Shown here piece by piece: positions 16,903-26,140 of a stretch of DNA of 64,000 nucleotides. How positions within the stretch are numbered: the stretch's first letter is position 1; the number at the start of each line of letters is the position of its first letter. The translations under genes and the position numbers were made by a program. The notes under the pieces were generated by a model that did not search any database, was not told where the DNA came from, and worked only from the letters and a program-made list of their open reading frames with translations. The stretch is from an uncultured Granulosicoccaceae bacterium (lineage in GTDB: Bacteria; Pseudomonadota; Gammaproteobacteria; Granulosicoccales; Granulosicoccaceae): assembly GCA_938041955.1 (NCBI GenBank), contig CALISD010000084.1, forward strand, positions 1-64,000. The letters run 5' to 3'.

Positions 16903-17676
16903 TTAAGTTTTACATCGTGTGATGGCGATGTTGCTGGTGTACACGGTGAAGCTTCCGCTGCCAACAGCAACGTTATTAAAAGTTCTGTTGCCTTCAAGAC
17001 TCAGCGTGCCGCTGGAAAAACTCCATGTGGTGGCTGTGCCATTGATGTTTGCGCTTCGATCCGCATTCAAGGTGAGTGAGAATGGCGCAGGGCTGGCTAA
17101 CTCTGCCCAGTCCTGAGTATTCACGTCGAATAACCAGTCAGAGCAACTATAGTTTCCTGCGAGTTCGTCCCCGGCATTTGCAGAGACGAATACAGGAGGG
17201 AATGTGCCAGCCGGGCAACCTGCGGGTGGAGGGCAACCGTCGATCGGCGCGCTGAAGAAAATTTGTACCTGTGATCCCGGAGCATTCGGGGTAATGAAAC
17301 AGGCGTATCGATCGGTGCCGTTTTCAGCCAGAAAGCTGCCGTACTCATCGCCGTCACCGTTTTCAACACCTGAAGCCGGGCATTTAGGTACACACCAGTT
17401 GCCACCATTTTCGGCAAAAATCGAAAAGCTGCGAACATCGGCCGGGCATACCGCGTAGGTGCCCCGGACACTGTTTTCGGCGGTGGCAGAGTCGCCGAAG
17501 TCACCAGCTTCACCAGTGATGACTGTTCCGCCGCCGGTGTTTCCTCCGGTGTTTCCACCGGTATTGCCGCCAGTAGTACCACCGTTGTTGCCGGTGCTAC
17601 CGGATCCGTCACTGCTGCTGCTTCCGCAGCCGGTAACAAGGAATGCTGTCAGGGTTATAGCAAGTAGTTTTTTCAC
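16903..17676 (-). CDS. Glycine-rich lipoprotein of unknown function
   Basis: The 257 residues start at GTG 17676 (VKKLLAITLTAFLVTGC), with GGAGAA upstream. Upstream in-frame sequence is polar and not signal-like. The lipobox LVTGC is followed by a Ser/Gly stretch and four GGNT-type repeats that tether the protein to the membrane. The mature part has about eight cysteines in pairs (for example CVPKCPASG and CPPPAGCPAG), suggesting disulfides, and a C-terminal beta-rich region. No family is recognised. A gene for another secreted protein lies upstream in the same direction. Confidence 0.7.
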   Translation of the reverse strand: MKKLLAITLTAFLVTGCGSSSSDGSGSTGNNGGTTGGNTGGNTGGNTGGGTVITGEAGDFGDSATAENSVRGTYAVCPADVRSFSIFAENGGNWCVPKCPASGVENGDGDEYGSFLAENGTDRYACFITPNAPGSQVQIFFSAPIDGCPPPAGCPAGTFPPVFVSANAGDELAGNYSCSDWLFDVNTQDWAELASPAPFSLTLNADRSANINGTATTWSFSSGTLSLEGNRTFNNVAVGSGSFTVYTSNIAITRCKT

Positions 17677-17925
17677 GGGGGTTCTCCGTTTGTTCGCGTT
17701 GCGCTGGCAGCGATAGCTGCCTTGCAGATAGTGCGACTGGTTGATTGCTCGAATTGTCGAGGGAATAATTAACAGCCCATGACAACAGACCAGCACATTT
17801 TAGTCGATTACGACGTCGTAGGTTGTCAACTTTCATCCCACTGCCGCGCCTGAGTTATCAGTGTGATAACTGCAGGCACGGGGTAAGTTTACGGTAACTT
17901 CGAGCCGTGTTGCCCTAAGCGGCTA

Positions 17926-18250
17926 CTATTGGACGAGACAAGACTGTGAGTTCTCCCATCCCCAGCCATCGCCATCACTGTCGCTTGTTGCTGAGCTGCA
18001 TACAGGGGTCGAAGTCTGGGAGGTAGCGGTTGATGTTCCGGCGGCCACGCGGCAACTACGATTTTGTTCCCAACCGTATCCATCGCCATCGCTGTCACTC
18101 GCCGCTGATGTACATACGGGTATTGTGCTTTGTGGCGCTGCTGCAGTGGTACCACTTGTTGAAGTACTGCTTGCAGTGACACAGCTTCGATTGTTTTCCC
18201 AGCCGTAGCCGTCACCGTCACTGTCTGAGGATTGTGATGAACACATTGGC
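17926..18250 (-). repeat. Three tandem Ca-binding-like protein repeats
   Basis: Three ~35-residue units are each built as CxS-x-SDSDGDG(Y/W)GWE-x-(N/S)-x-SC and separated by Ser/Thr-rich spacers. They are the C-terminal third of the CBM-like secreted protein. Confidence 0.8.
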
Positions 18251-19068
18251 AAATCGTCGCTCACTGGTGTGCTGGTAACTGCAGTAACCACCGGCGCAGG
18301 TGTGGTTGGGGCCGGTACAACAGATGGTGCTGCTGCAGGCTGCACCGGTGTAGTGATAACAGGTGCAGGTTGTTGCGGCTCTGTCGGTGTGTTTTGGGAT
18401 GAGATGTTAGTTGTACCTGTATTGCAAACAATCTGATCGCGATCGTTCGGCGCACAACTATTATTGTTGGTCTTTAATAAGATGAACTGATCGAGTTCAA
18501 AGCCGTCTTCGCGTGCTGAGAAGGTCACGGTGTTTGCCCCGGCAAACGTAAAATCGAGATAGATGGTTCTGGGACTGCCGCAGTGATTGCTTGACGTTCT
18601 CTGGGCGCTTCCCCAGGTCCATTTATTTTTGCCTGAACACCACTGCATTCGATGACCGCTGGAAGGGTTGCGATTATTGAGCCCGACATGGATGCCATTG
18701 TCTTCAGTGCCTGTCGAGTAGGCTTTGGCGAAAACAATATATCGACCGGGTTCCGGGATATTTACGGTATAGGTCAGGGACGGACCAGTGCCGGCCTCAT
18801 TCCAGAAGTTACCATTGCTGACCAATCGGTCGGAATGCGATACGCGGGTATCAGGAAGCAGTTCCATATAGGCACGTCCACTGGCGCTACCTGCGTGAGA
18901 TCCATCCGGGTCTGGCCTGACATTCGGGGTGGAGGTGCTGCTAAAGCGGCGCCAGTCAGGGTGCTTGGAGCTGTAATTCTCCGCTTCCACTTTTACCGCC
19001 ACAAATTGTTGTGCGTAACTGGTGGTGCTGAGGATAAGTAAACTGGTAAAAAGCAGAAAACGGTGCAT
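17926..19068 (-). CDS. Secreted protein with CBM-like domain and three DGDGYGWEN repeats
   Basis: The 380 residues start at ATG 19068 (signal peptide MHRFLLFTSLLILSTTSYAQ). Residues ~22-190 look like a carbohydrate-binding beta-sandwich: VKVEAENYSS, then SLTYTVNIPEPGRYIVFAKAY and EDGFELDQFILLK, a pattern seen in CBM6/35-type modules. A Pro/Thr-rich linker follows. Three C-terminal copies of SDSDGDGYGWE-N-SC, each with a Cys on either side, end the protein. The Asp spacing suggests calcium binding. It is probably a secreted polysaccharide-binding protein with no catalytic domain. A CRP-like site lies about 165 bp upstream. Confidence 0.72.
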   Translation of the reverse strand: MHRFLLFTSLLILSTTSYAQQFVAVKVEAENYSSKHPDWRRFSSTSTPNVRPDPDGSHAGSASGRAYMELLPDTRVSHSDRLVSNGNFWNEAGTGPSLTYTVNIPEPGRYIVFAKAYSTGTEDNGIHVGLNNRNPSSGHRMQWCSGKNKWTWGSAQRTSSNHCGSPRTIYLDFTFAGANTVTFSAREDGFELDQFILLKTNNNSCAPNDRDQIVCNTGTTNISSQNTPTEPQQPAPVITTPVQPAAAPSVVPAPTTPAPVVTAVTSTPVSDDLPMCSSQSSDSDGDGYGWENNRSCVTASSTSTSGTTAAAPQSTIPVCTSAASDSDGDGYGWEQNRSCRVAAGTSTATSQTSTPVCSSATSDSDGDGWGWENSQSCLVQ

Positions 19069-19772
19069 TCGAAAGCCCTGATCGAAGTGGGCGCAAATCA
19101 CTAGATTGGCGCGAGGTGAGTTTTGACCGGGGTCGCTCGCTGATCTGGTTCACAAAAACAGACCAACTGACTGTTACGTCACACCCAGGGTGGTAAGGCG
19201 TCACATTCTGCAGTGAGAGGGGGGCATTGAATGTGTGGCGAATCACAAAATTTTTGTGACATCGTCAGGGTTGCGGTTCGGTAATCTGGCGTTTGTCGTG
19301 TGCTTTTTTGTGTCGGCTAGCGTGCACATGGAGCGATATTCGTTGTGCTCAACGTTGGTGACTTGCTATCTGGTCGGCCTCTGGATGTGATGCGATTATC
19401 CACCTCGAACAGACCTCGATGAAAATCCGGCCAGACCGCCCGATTCATCCCATGGCTAACGACAAGTTGAGTGCCTTGATATTTTCAACCACTCAAATTC
19501 CATAGGGGTATTAGCGCCAGCAGGCTGCAGAATTATTGTTCGATGAATTCGGTATCTTTACATAGAGCCACTTCAGCTTACTGCCTCGGCGGCCGCACGC
19601 GAACGTTGTGTTTCCAAAACTCCAGAGGCATCTACTTGCCTGCAGGGAAGGTCGCAGATAGTAAAAGTATGAGAAGACAATGTGTGATCGGCATTATCGA
19701 CTTTGCTGGTGTGCCTTTAGGTTGAAAAGCAACTACTGACTAAGTTGCCCAGTGGTGGTTTGAAATGCCCGA
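19069..19772. other. 704-bp region without a recognisable gene
   Basis: Short frames here have no family resemblance, no good ribosome-binding site and no coding bias that I can see. The left end carries the promoter region of the CBM-like protein, including the CRP-like site. Nothing else is identified. Confidence 0.55.
19232..19247. promoter_or_regulatory. Possible CRP/Vfr-type binding site
   Basis: TGTGT-GGCGAA-TCACA differs by one base from the CRP consensus TGTGA-N6-TCACA. It lies about 165 bp upstream of the leftward CBM-like secreted protein, a distance compatible with activation from a distal promoter. Single sites like this arise by chance. Confidence 0.3.
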
Positions 19773-20420
19773 CTAAGATTTGTGCAAGTCTTCCCAGCTG
19801 TTGATCACCTTACAGAACAACTTGGCTGTCATTTCGGTGTCATAAACGGCTGAGTGTGCATCGGCGGTACTCCAGCCCATATCTGCGGTTTGTGCAGCGC
19901 GCGCCAGCACGGTTTGGCCGTAGGCCAATCCGCAGAGTGTCACTGTGTCGAAGTTGCTGAAGGGGTGGAAGGGGTTGCGTTTGATACCGTTGCGTTCGAC
20001 GCAGGCGTTGATGAAACTTAGATCGAAAAAGGCATTGTGCCCCACCAGGATGGCGCGGCTGCAACCAGCGTTCTTCACTGCCTGTCTGATTGGTGTGAAG
20101 ATATGGCCCAGTGCATCGGTTTCTTTTCGGGCGGCGCGAAGTGGATGATAGGGATCTATGCCGTTAACTTCCATTGACTTGGGGTCCATATTGGCACCCT
20201 CAAATGGAATCACATGTGTACTAACCACTGGCTCAGGTTGCAGTCTGCCTTCTTCATCTTGTGAAATGACGATGGCGGCAACTTCCAGCAATGCGTCGGT
20301 TTGGCAGTTGAAGCCACCGGTTTCAACATCTACCACTACCGGAAGGAACCCTCTGAATCGAGAGTTAAGGGGTGTTTTCCCCCCTGCGATATAGGCTGCC
20401 TTGTCGTTATTGTCAGTCAT
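19773..20420 (-). CDS. rnt: Ribonuclease T
   Basis: This 215-residue DEDDh 3'-5' exoribonuclease trims the 3' ends of tRNA and other stable RNAs. Active-site residues are visible: Asp and Glu in VVDVETGGF near residues 31-33, Asp in [11 protein letters not shown], and His with Asp in [13 protein letters not shown]. The length matches E. coli RNase T (215). The ATG at 20420 starts [18 protein letters not shown], resembling other RNase T N-termini. It stands alone, divergent from the membrane protein-mpl pair. Confidence 0.93.
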   Translation of the reverse strand: MTDNNDKAAYIAGGKTPLNSRFRGFLPVVVDVETGGFNCQTDALLEVAAIVISQDEEGRLQPEPVVSTHVIPFEGANMDPKSMEVNGIDPYHPLRAARKETDALGHIFTPIRQAVKNAGCSRAILVGHNAFFDLSFINACVERNGIKRNPFHPFSNFDTVTLCGLAYGQTVLARAAQTADMGWSTADAHSAVYDTEMTAKLFCKVINSWEDLHKS

Positions 20421-20639
20421 TCAGTAATATAGTTTGCGGTGTGCGTGGCTTGCATCTGAACATTATGGTAGCACCGTTGCTGCCTTGTATTGGCCTGAAT
20501 TGCCTTGCTTGATGCAAACTGCCGGTTTGCTTGCCAGTTCACTGCGTTGCTAATGTGGGCTGTTAGATAGGGGTGTTACTAATGAGCGGTTTACATGTGT
20601 GCAGTTCCCTAGAATGGTCGGATCTCTATGGGATAGCGA

Positions 20640-21236
20640 ATGCATAGTCTTTGGCAAACGATGTTGCTGTTTTACAAAATTGCTTTGTTTAAAAAACCGC
20701 CACAAGATCTGCCAGCGTCCACTACGGTCTTCTATTTGGGAGTGGGGCTGGCACTTTTTGTTAGTCTGCTGCGCTATTTCATTGTCGGTGCAGAATCTTA
20801 CTCGGTGCTTCGTGTCCTGCTTGAGGTTGCGGTACCTGGAGTCGTGTTGTATTTGCTGCTTATGTACTTCAGACATGCTAATCGCTTCAGTCAAACATTT
20901 GCAGCCATTTGTGGCAGCGGATCAATTATCTATGCATTGGCGCTGCCGGTATTGCCAGCGTTCTATGCCTCTGCATTGTCGTCAACCCCTCATTGGTCTG
21001 TGGCTCTTATTGTGTTGTTGGATATATGGTCGGTTGCTGTCATCGCCTACATTATGAAGCATGCTCTGGAAGTAGGAATTGCCACTGGCGTATCACTGTC
21101 GATCGCGATAGGTCTGACCGCCTTTCTGATGGTTGAGAGTATTACGCCTTCGAAGACACCCGAGCGTACGGATGATTTGTTATCGTCATATTTGACGTCC
21201 GGGCCGGTAGTTAACTCACGGAATATAATTCTGTAA
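20640..21236 (+). CDS. Multi-pass inner-membrane protein coupled to mpl
   Basis: The 198 residues contain about five hydrophobic helices (around 27-47, 55-80, 88-108, 120-140 and 145-165). The N-terminus is basic and amphipathic (FYKIALFKKPPQDLPAS). The layout resembles small Yip1-like membrane proteins, but I do not assign it to that family firmly. Its stop overlaps the mpl start (TAATG), so the two are translationally coupled. That suggests, without proof, a cell-envelope role. Confidence 0.7.
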   Translation: MHSLWQTMLLFYKIALFKKPPQDLPASTTVFYLGVGLALFVSLLRYFIVGAESYSVLRVLLEVAVPGVVLYLLLMYFRHANRFSQTFAAICGSGSIIYALALPVLPAFYASALSSTPHWSVALIVLLDIWSVAVIAYIMKHALEVGIATGVSLSIAIGLTAFLMVESITPSKTPERTDDLLSSYLTSGPVVNSRNIIL

Positions 21237-22588
21237 TGCATATCCATATTTGCGGTATTTGTGGCACGTTTATGGGTGGCGTGGCGCTGCTGGCGAGATC
21301 TGCAGGGCACGAGGTAAGCGGGTCTGATCAAAACGTGTATCCACCGATGGACGCGCAATTGCGCAGCGCGGGTATAGAGCTAATGGAGGGCTATAGCGCT
21401 GACAACCTAAAGAAGGTTCCTGATATCGCCGTTATCGGCAATGCCTTATCCAGAGGTAATGAGGAAGTTGAGCACATATTATCAACCGGCATACGATATA
21501 CCTCTGGTGCGCAGTGGTTGTGTGATGAGTTTTTACAGGGCAAGTGGGTATTGGCGGTGGCCGGTACGCATGGCAAAACCACGACTTCAAGTATGCTCGC
21601 ATGGATACTTCAATACGCTGGTCTGGAGCCTGGTTTTTTGATTGGTGGTGTGCCGAAAAACTTTGGCGTATCTGCGCGCGCAGGGGATACGCCATTCTTC
21701 GTTGTTGAAGCAGATGAATACGACACTGCTTTTTTTGATAAGCGTTCAAAGTTTGTGCACTACCGGCCGCGCACTGTTGTGCTCAATAACTTAGAGTTTG
21801 ACCACGCTGATATCTTTGATGATCTTGCCGCGATAAAAAGACAATTTCATCATCTGGTGAGAACCATACCCGGTGCCGGTTTGATTGTATTCAACGGTGA
21901 AGATGACAATCTGCAAGAAGTGTTGGATATCGGTTGTTGGTCTGAGCGTGAATCTTTTGCAGCGCATGACCAGAGCGACTGGCGTTGTATTGTTGAAAGC
22001 AGTTCTGATGCTGCGGGCATTGTCAGTCCACAGGGTGAAACCTTCGAGATGCCGTCAACGATTGTTGGTGCTCACAATCTATCCAACGCCTGCGCCGCGA
22101 TTGCCGCGGCGCGCCATGCCGGTGTGCCGGTTAAGCATGCCGTCGCCGCGCTGTCAGAATTTGGTGGCGTAAAGCGCCGCCTTGAGCTGCTGGATACCGT
22201 CAATGGGGTTCAGGTTTTTGATGATTTTGCTCATCATCCCACTGAAGTCGCCGCGACGCTTGCTGCGCTTAGGCCGAAAGTGGAAGGTCGATTGATCGCA
22301 TTGCTGGACTTTAGATCCAACAGCATGGTGGCTGGCACGCATATTGATTCAATCGCAGCCGCATTGAACGACGCAGATTTGTCGTTGCTCTACAATCGCC
22401 ATCCCGAAAAGCTCGATTTGCAGGACGTGGTGGTAAATGTCGCAGGTGATGCCTACGACAATGTGGACAACATGCTTACGCACCTGAATGGCTTTGTGGC
22501 GTCGGGTGACACGGTGGTTTGTATGTCAAATGGGTCATTTGAGGCTATACATGGCCAAATATTGACTATGCTTAGTGATAGAAACTAG
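21236..22588 (+). CDS. mpl: UDP-N-acetylmuramate:L-alanyl-gamma-D-glutamyl-meso-diaminopimelate ligase
   Basis: This 450-residue Mur-ligase family enzyme reattaches recycled murein tripeptide to UDP-MurNAc in the cytoplasm. It starts MHIHICGICGTFMGGVALLA (Mpl-specific nucleotide-binding start). The ATP loop GTHGKTTTSSML is near residue 110, followed by VVEADEYDTAFFDKRSKF and the NNLEFDHADIF Mur signature. FDDFAHHPTEV and the ALLDFRSNSM motif mark the C-terminal domain. Length is standard. The ATG overlaps the stop of the upstream membrane-protein gene. Confidence 0.95.
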   Translation: MHIHICGICGTFMGGVALLARSAGHEVSGSDQNVYPPMDAQLRSAGIELMEGYSADNLKKVPDIAVIGNALSRGNEEVEHILSTGIRYTSGAQWLCDEFLQGKWVLAVAGTHGKTTTSSMLAWILQYAGLEPGFLIGGVPKNFGVSARAGDTPFFVVEADEYDTAFFDKRSKFVHYRPRTVVLNNLEFDHADIFDDLAAIKRQFHHLVRTIPGAGLIVFNGEDDNLQEVLDIGCWSERESFAAHDQSDWRCIVESSSDAAGIVSPQGETFEMPSTIVGAHNLSNACAAIAAARHAGVPVKHAVAALSEFGGVKRRLELLDTVNGVQVFDDFAHHPTEVAATLAALRPKVEGRLIALLDFRSNSMVAGTHIDSIAAALNDADLSLLYNRHPEKLDLQDVVVNVAGDAYDNVDNMLTHLNGFVASGDTVVCMSNGSFEAIHGQILTMLSDRN

Positions 22589-22693
22589 GCAAGAAGCTGG
22601 CTACAAGCCTTTTGCGGCACTCTGATTGGCCTGATTCCAGCCGTAAGGTTGGGCTGATTCACTTGCAAGACAGAACAAAAACGAAGAATTAAA

Positions 22694-24037
22694 ATGGCTC
22701 AAAACAACACCACAGCTGCTCAAAACATGACGGCTCAAGTACAATTCGACGTACCGGCTAAGGTTGGCAAGTACCAACTGTTAGAGCGTATTGGCAGCGG
22801 CACGTGCGGAGTCGTGTACCGAGCGTACGATGCAATTTTGTCTCGCGATGTAGCGATCAAGATTTCTCAAGTCGGCACCCTTGATCAGCAGACCGGTAAA
22901 ATGCCGGGTGCCCAGAAAGCGTTTATCACTGAGACGTTGTCCGCCGGGCGTTTGTCCCACGCCAATATCGTCTCTGTGTATGACGCTGGCATTGATGGCC
23001 CGCTCAACTACCTGGTGATGGAGTACGTCGAGGGCGTTTCGCTAAAGCAATACGGTCGTGGTCAAACGCAGTTAAGCCCACACCGGGTGGTCAGTGTCAT
23101 CGCAGATGTTTGTAAAGCGATTGATTTCTCGCACCGCAAGGGCATCGTTCATCGCGATATTAAACCTGCCAACATCATGATTGCCAACGATGGGTCAGTG
23201 AGGCTGCTCGACTTCGGTATTGCTATCAGCACCACAGCTGATGAGGCTGCCGGTACAGGCCGACCCGCATTAGGCACCCCAAATTACGTTTCCCCGGAGC
23301 AAGTGACAGGCTCAGAACTCGGACCGCGCAGCGACATCTACTCTTTGGGCGCGGTGTTATTCGAAATGCTCACCGGGCAACAAGTATTTAAGGCACGAGA
23401 TGTAAAAGAGTTGTTTAAAGCGATCTTAAAAGAGCCGGCGCCATTGTTGACCTCTGTTCGTTCGGATCTGCCTGCTGAGCTTGAACAAGTGGTCGTTCGC
23501 TGCTTAGCGAAAAACCCGCGTAAGCGATACTCAAGCGGTGCTGAAATGGCGGCAGCCCTGGAAGATGTGCTCGACAAGATGGCACCACCTGATATGGTCT
23601 CATCGGAAATGAGCAGCTGGTTGCCAATAATTTCCGAGCTTAAGTTTTTCTCCAGGTTCAGTGAACGCAAAATTGCCTGCTTTGCATCGGTCAGTACCAT
23701 TGTGCGGTTCAGTGCCGGTACTACTGCACTTGGCAAAGACACCATCGACAATAATATTTACGTCATCATTGAAGGCGTTGCCAGTCTGGGTGGCTACAAC
23801 GGATTAAGTGCGGTGCTGGGTCCGGGTGATTGCTTCGGTGAATCAGGTTTTCTTCGCGGTGATAAGAACGATAATGACATCGATGTGATGACAGACATCG
23901 TCGCACTGAAGGTGAGATCATCCGATGTTAATGCTATGCCTGATGCAGATCAGTTGGCGCACTATCAGATGATTGCCAATAGCATCGCGCAGCGCCAGAG
24001 CAAAACAGAAGATCTGATGTTGGATCTTGCCCTGTAA
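22694..24037 (+). CDS. Ser/Thr protein kinase with C-terminal cNMP-binding-like domain
   Basis: The 447 residues include a Hanks-type kinase domain (about 26-290): glycine loop IGSGTCGVVYRAYD, Lys in VAIKISQ, HRDIKPANIM near residue 153, DFGIAIS near residue 174, and GTPNYVSPEQ in the activation segment. All catalytic residues are present. Residues ~315-425 form a cyclic-nucleotide-binding beta-barrel with the GPGDCFGESGFLRG cassette. The Arg that normally contacts the cyclic phosphate is replaced (NDNDIDV), so ligand binding is doubtful. There is no transmembrane helix, so it is cytoplasmic. It lies alone downstream of mpl, followed by a strong terminator. Confidence 0.92.
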   Translation: MAQNNTTAAQNMTAQVQFDVPAKVGKYQLLERIGSGTCGVVYRAYDAILSRDVAIKISQVGTLDQQTGKMPGAQKAFITETLSAGRLSHANIVSVYDAGIDGPLNYLVMEYVEGVSLKQYGRGQTQLSPHRVVSVIADVCKAIDFSHRKGIVHRDIKPANIMIANDGSVRLLDFGIAISTTADEAAGTGRPALGTPNYVSPEQVTGSELGPRSDIYSLGAVLFEMLTGQQVFKARDVKELFKAILKEPAPLLTSVRSDLPAELEQVVVRCLAKNPRKRYSSGAEMAAALEDVLDKMAPPDMVSSEMSSWLPIISELKFFSRFSERKIACFASVSTIVRFSAGTTALGKDTIDNNIYVIIEGVASLGGYNGLSAVLGPGDCFGESGFLRGDKNDNDIDVMTDIVALKVRSSDVNAMPDADQLAHYQMIANSIAQRQSKTEDLMLDLAL

Positions 24038-24064
24038 TTGTCTGCATTCAAAGAGATTAGATAA

Positions 24065-24093
24065 AAAAAGACCGCGCAATGCGCGGTCTTTTT
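24065..24093. terminator. Bidirectional terminator between kinase gene and galE
   Basis: The stem AAAAAGACCGCGC / GCGCGGTCTTTTT has an AAT loop, with T-tracts on both strands. It serves both convergent genes. Confidence 0.92.
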
Positions 24094-24123
24094 ATTGTTT
24101 ACAGCTCTGTATCAGTTAAAGGA

Positions 24124-25119
24124 TCAAGCGGCTTTTTGCTTTTCCAGCAGGTGCTTTTCCCAATTGATTGCAGTGCCGACGATAGTTTCCAGATCATCGT
24201 ATTTCGGCGTCCAATCAAGTGTCCTATGGATCTTGTCTACATTTGCGATCAGTTCTGGTGGATCACCGGCGCGGCGCGGGTGCTCGACAATTTTAATTGA
24301 TTCGCCATGGACTTTTTGAACAGTGTCCAGTACGTCCCGTACACTGTAACCATGGCCATAGCCACAGTTAAGGCGAGTAGACTCGCCGCCTTTGCGCAGG
24401 TAATCAAGCGCATGAATGTGGGCTGATGCGAGGTCAGCAACGTGAATATAATCACGCACACCCGTGCCGTCGGCGGTCGGGAAATCTGTTCCGTAAACAT
24501 AAATTTCAGGACGCTTACCTACCGCTACTTCGGCTGCAACCTTTACCAGCAGCGTGGCGCCTTTGGTTGATTGACCGATTTGACCGTCAGGATCACATCC
24601 AGCCACGTTGAAATATCGCAAGATCACATGCTTCATATCGCACGCTTTGCTGAGATCTTCGATCATGTATTCGGACATTAGTTTGGACATGCCATATGGA
24701 TTAATCGGTGCGGTCGGTGATTCTTCGGTGCAGGGAGTTCCATCGCCTTCGCCGTAGGTGGCTGCGGTGGATGAGAAGATAAAGTTCTCAACCTTGTTGC
24801 GTTGGCAGCATTCCAGCAAGTTGCGAGTGCTGGAAGTATTATTGTTGTAGTACTTTAGTGGGTTCTCCACAGATTCAGGCACAATGGTATGTGCGGCAAA
24901 GTGCATGACAGTGCCTACGTTGTGTTCAGTCATGATGCGATCCACCAATTCCATATCGCCGGTTTTACCTACCACTAACTCACCGAACAAAATGCTTTCT
25001 TCGAAGCCGGTAGAGAGGTCATCAAGCACAACAATCTTTTCACCTTGTTGGCCGAGTTGCTTTACGGTGTGGCTTCCTATGTAGCCGGCACCGCCTGTAA
25101 CGAGTATTGATTTCGACAT
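24124..25119 (-). CDS. galE: UDP-glucose 4-epimerase
   Basis: This 331-residue short-chain dehydrogenase-fold enzyme interconverts UDP-glucose and UDP-galactose for surface polysaccharide synthesis. It has the NAD-binding TGGAGYIGSHT at the N-terminus, FSSTAATYG with the catalytic Ser/Thr, YGMSK (Tyr and Lys) near residues 146-150, and RYFNVAGCDPDG. The ATG at 25119 has GAGGCGAAG just upstream and matches the usual N-terminus; 22 further upstream residues are in frame but unlike the family. No other sugar-nucleotide gene is adjacent. Confidence 0.95.
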   Translation of the reverse strand: MSKSILVTGGAGYIGSHTVKQLGQQGEKIVVLDDLSTGFEESILFGELVVGKTGDMELVDRIMTEHNVGTVMHFAAHTIVPESVENPLKYYNNNTSSTRNLLECCQRNKVENFIFSSTAATYGEGDGTPCTEESPTAPINPYGMSKLMSEYMIEDLSKACDMKHVILRYFNVAGCDPDGQIGQSTKGATLLVKVAAEVAVGKRPEIYVYGTDFPTADGTGVRDYIHVADLASAHIHALDYLRKGGESTRLNCGYGHGYSVRDVLDTVQKVHGESIKIVEHPRRAGDPPELIANVDKIHRTLDWTPKYDDLETIVGTAINWEKHLLEKQKAA

Positions 25120-25353
25120 AAACTTCGCCTCGATTGCGCGCATTCGACACGCATATAATTTTAATGTCTGTACACCGGAGCGCACAGGCTATAACTAATT
25201 TAGGGTAAAGGGCAATATACCTTGTGCAGCATCACTCGGCCAAACGGGCCGTTGTGGTAACACAAGCATAAGTAGTTCCAGCAAATGCATCCTGGCATCT
25301 GATTGCCCCATCGCTAGATGGGATAGGATAACGGCTGCTCGGAGGATTTCTTA

Positions 25354-26028
25354 ATGCAAAATGAGTTCTGGCATCAGGCCTGGGCCAAGAGTGACAAGCC
25401 CGGTTGGCAACAGCCATTTGTTAACCAGTATCTGGTCGATCATTGGGCGGTAGCCGGGGCGCTGCCATCAGGGGCGGTTTTTGTGCCGCTTTGCGGAAGA
25501 AGTCTTGATATGCAATGGCTGTACGAGCGGGGTCATCATATCGTCGGGATTGATCTAAGCGTCGCAGCACTGGAGCAATTTTGTAAACAACAGTCAATTG
25601 CAGCAGTCTGCGAGCGGGACGGGGACCTGACTGTTTTTCGCGCACCCGGCTGGACGCTCTTTGCGGGAGACTTTTTCAAGCTGTCTAAAGCTCATTTGCA
25701 TCAGGTCTGCTGTGTTTATGATCGCGCAGCGCTGATAGCGTTGCCGCCGCCTATGCGCGAAAAATATGCTGGTCACATGATGTCGATTTTGCCCAATGAT
25801 GCGAAAATCTTTGCTGTTACAATTACTTATGATCAAGCGAAAATGAAAGGGCCGCCATTTTCGGTGTCTGATGAAGAGTTACAACAGCTCTATGGTGAGC
25901 GTTACCGTGTCACGCTGGTGCAATCTGACAGCGGTGCTGACCGGGTTGGGAATTTAGCCTCCAGAGGAGTGGATACTCTGCGCGATGCTTGTTTGCTTTT
26001 GCAGCCGAAAGTGAGTCGCGAAACCTGA
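25354..26028 (+). CDS. tpm: Thiopurine S-methyltransferase
   Basis: This 224-residue SAM-dependent methyltransferase acts on thiopurines and, in bacteria, can methylate selenium and tellurium compounds. Signatures are the N-terminal FWHQAWAKSDKPGWQQP, VFVPLCGRSLDMQWLYERGH (SAM-binding) near residue 48, VGIDLSVAALEQF and CCVYDRAALIALPP. The ATG at 25354 follows GGAGG by 7 bases. It sits directly upstream of the XpaC-TelA cluster in the same direction, 112 bp away; TelA-type genes were originally linked to tellurite resistance. Cotranscription is possible but not shown. Confidence 0.92.
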   Translation: MQNEFWHQAWAKSDKPGWQQPFVNQYLVDHWAVAGALPSGAVFVPLCGRSLDMQWLYERGHHIVGIDLSVAALEQFCKQQSIAAVCERDGDLTVFRAPGWTLFAGDFFKLSKAHLHQVCCVYDRAALIALPPPMREKYAGHMMSILPNDAKIFAVTITYDQAKMKGPPFSVSDEELQQLYGERYRVTLVQSDSGADRVGNLASRGVDTLRDACLLLQPKVSRET

Positions 26029-26140
26029 TAAAATGGCGTGATAACACAGCTGCGCGCCATACCGTAGCTCTACCTGTAACTGCTTGAATACACTCTCTGT
26101 AGTCCACATTAACCAATAGGATTTGCAGCGGATCAACTTT

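Noticed and set aside
17520-17600. Short tandem DNA repeat or CRISPR-like array
   Set aside because: The periodicity comes from GGNT-type codon repeats in the lipoprotein linker; there are no spacers.
17121-17639. A 172-codon leftward frame over the Gly-rich lipoprotein
   Set aside because: The lipoprotein frame has a signal peptide, lipobox and ribosome-binding site; this frame is Ala/Val-rich shifted sequence with none of these.
20550-20894. A 114-codon leftward frame over the mpl-coupled membrane-protein gene
   Set aside because: The opposite strand encodes a hydrophobic protein coupled to mpl; the antisense product is low in secondary-structure pattern and has no ribosome-binding site.
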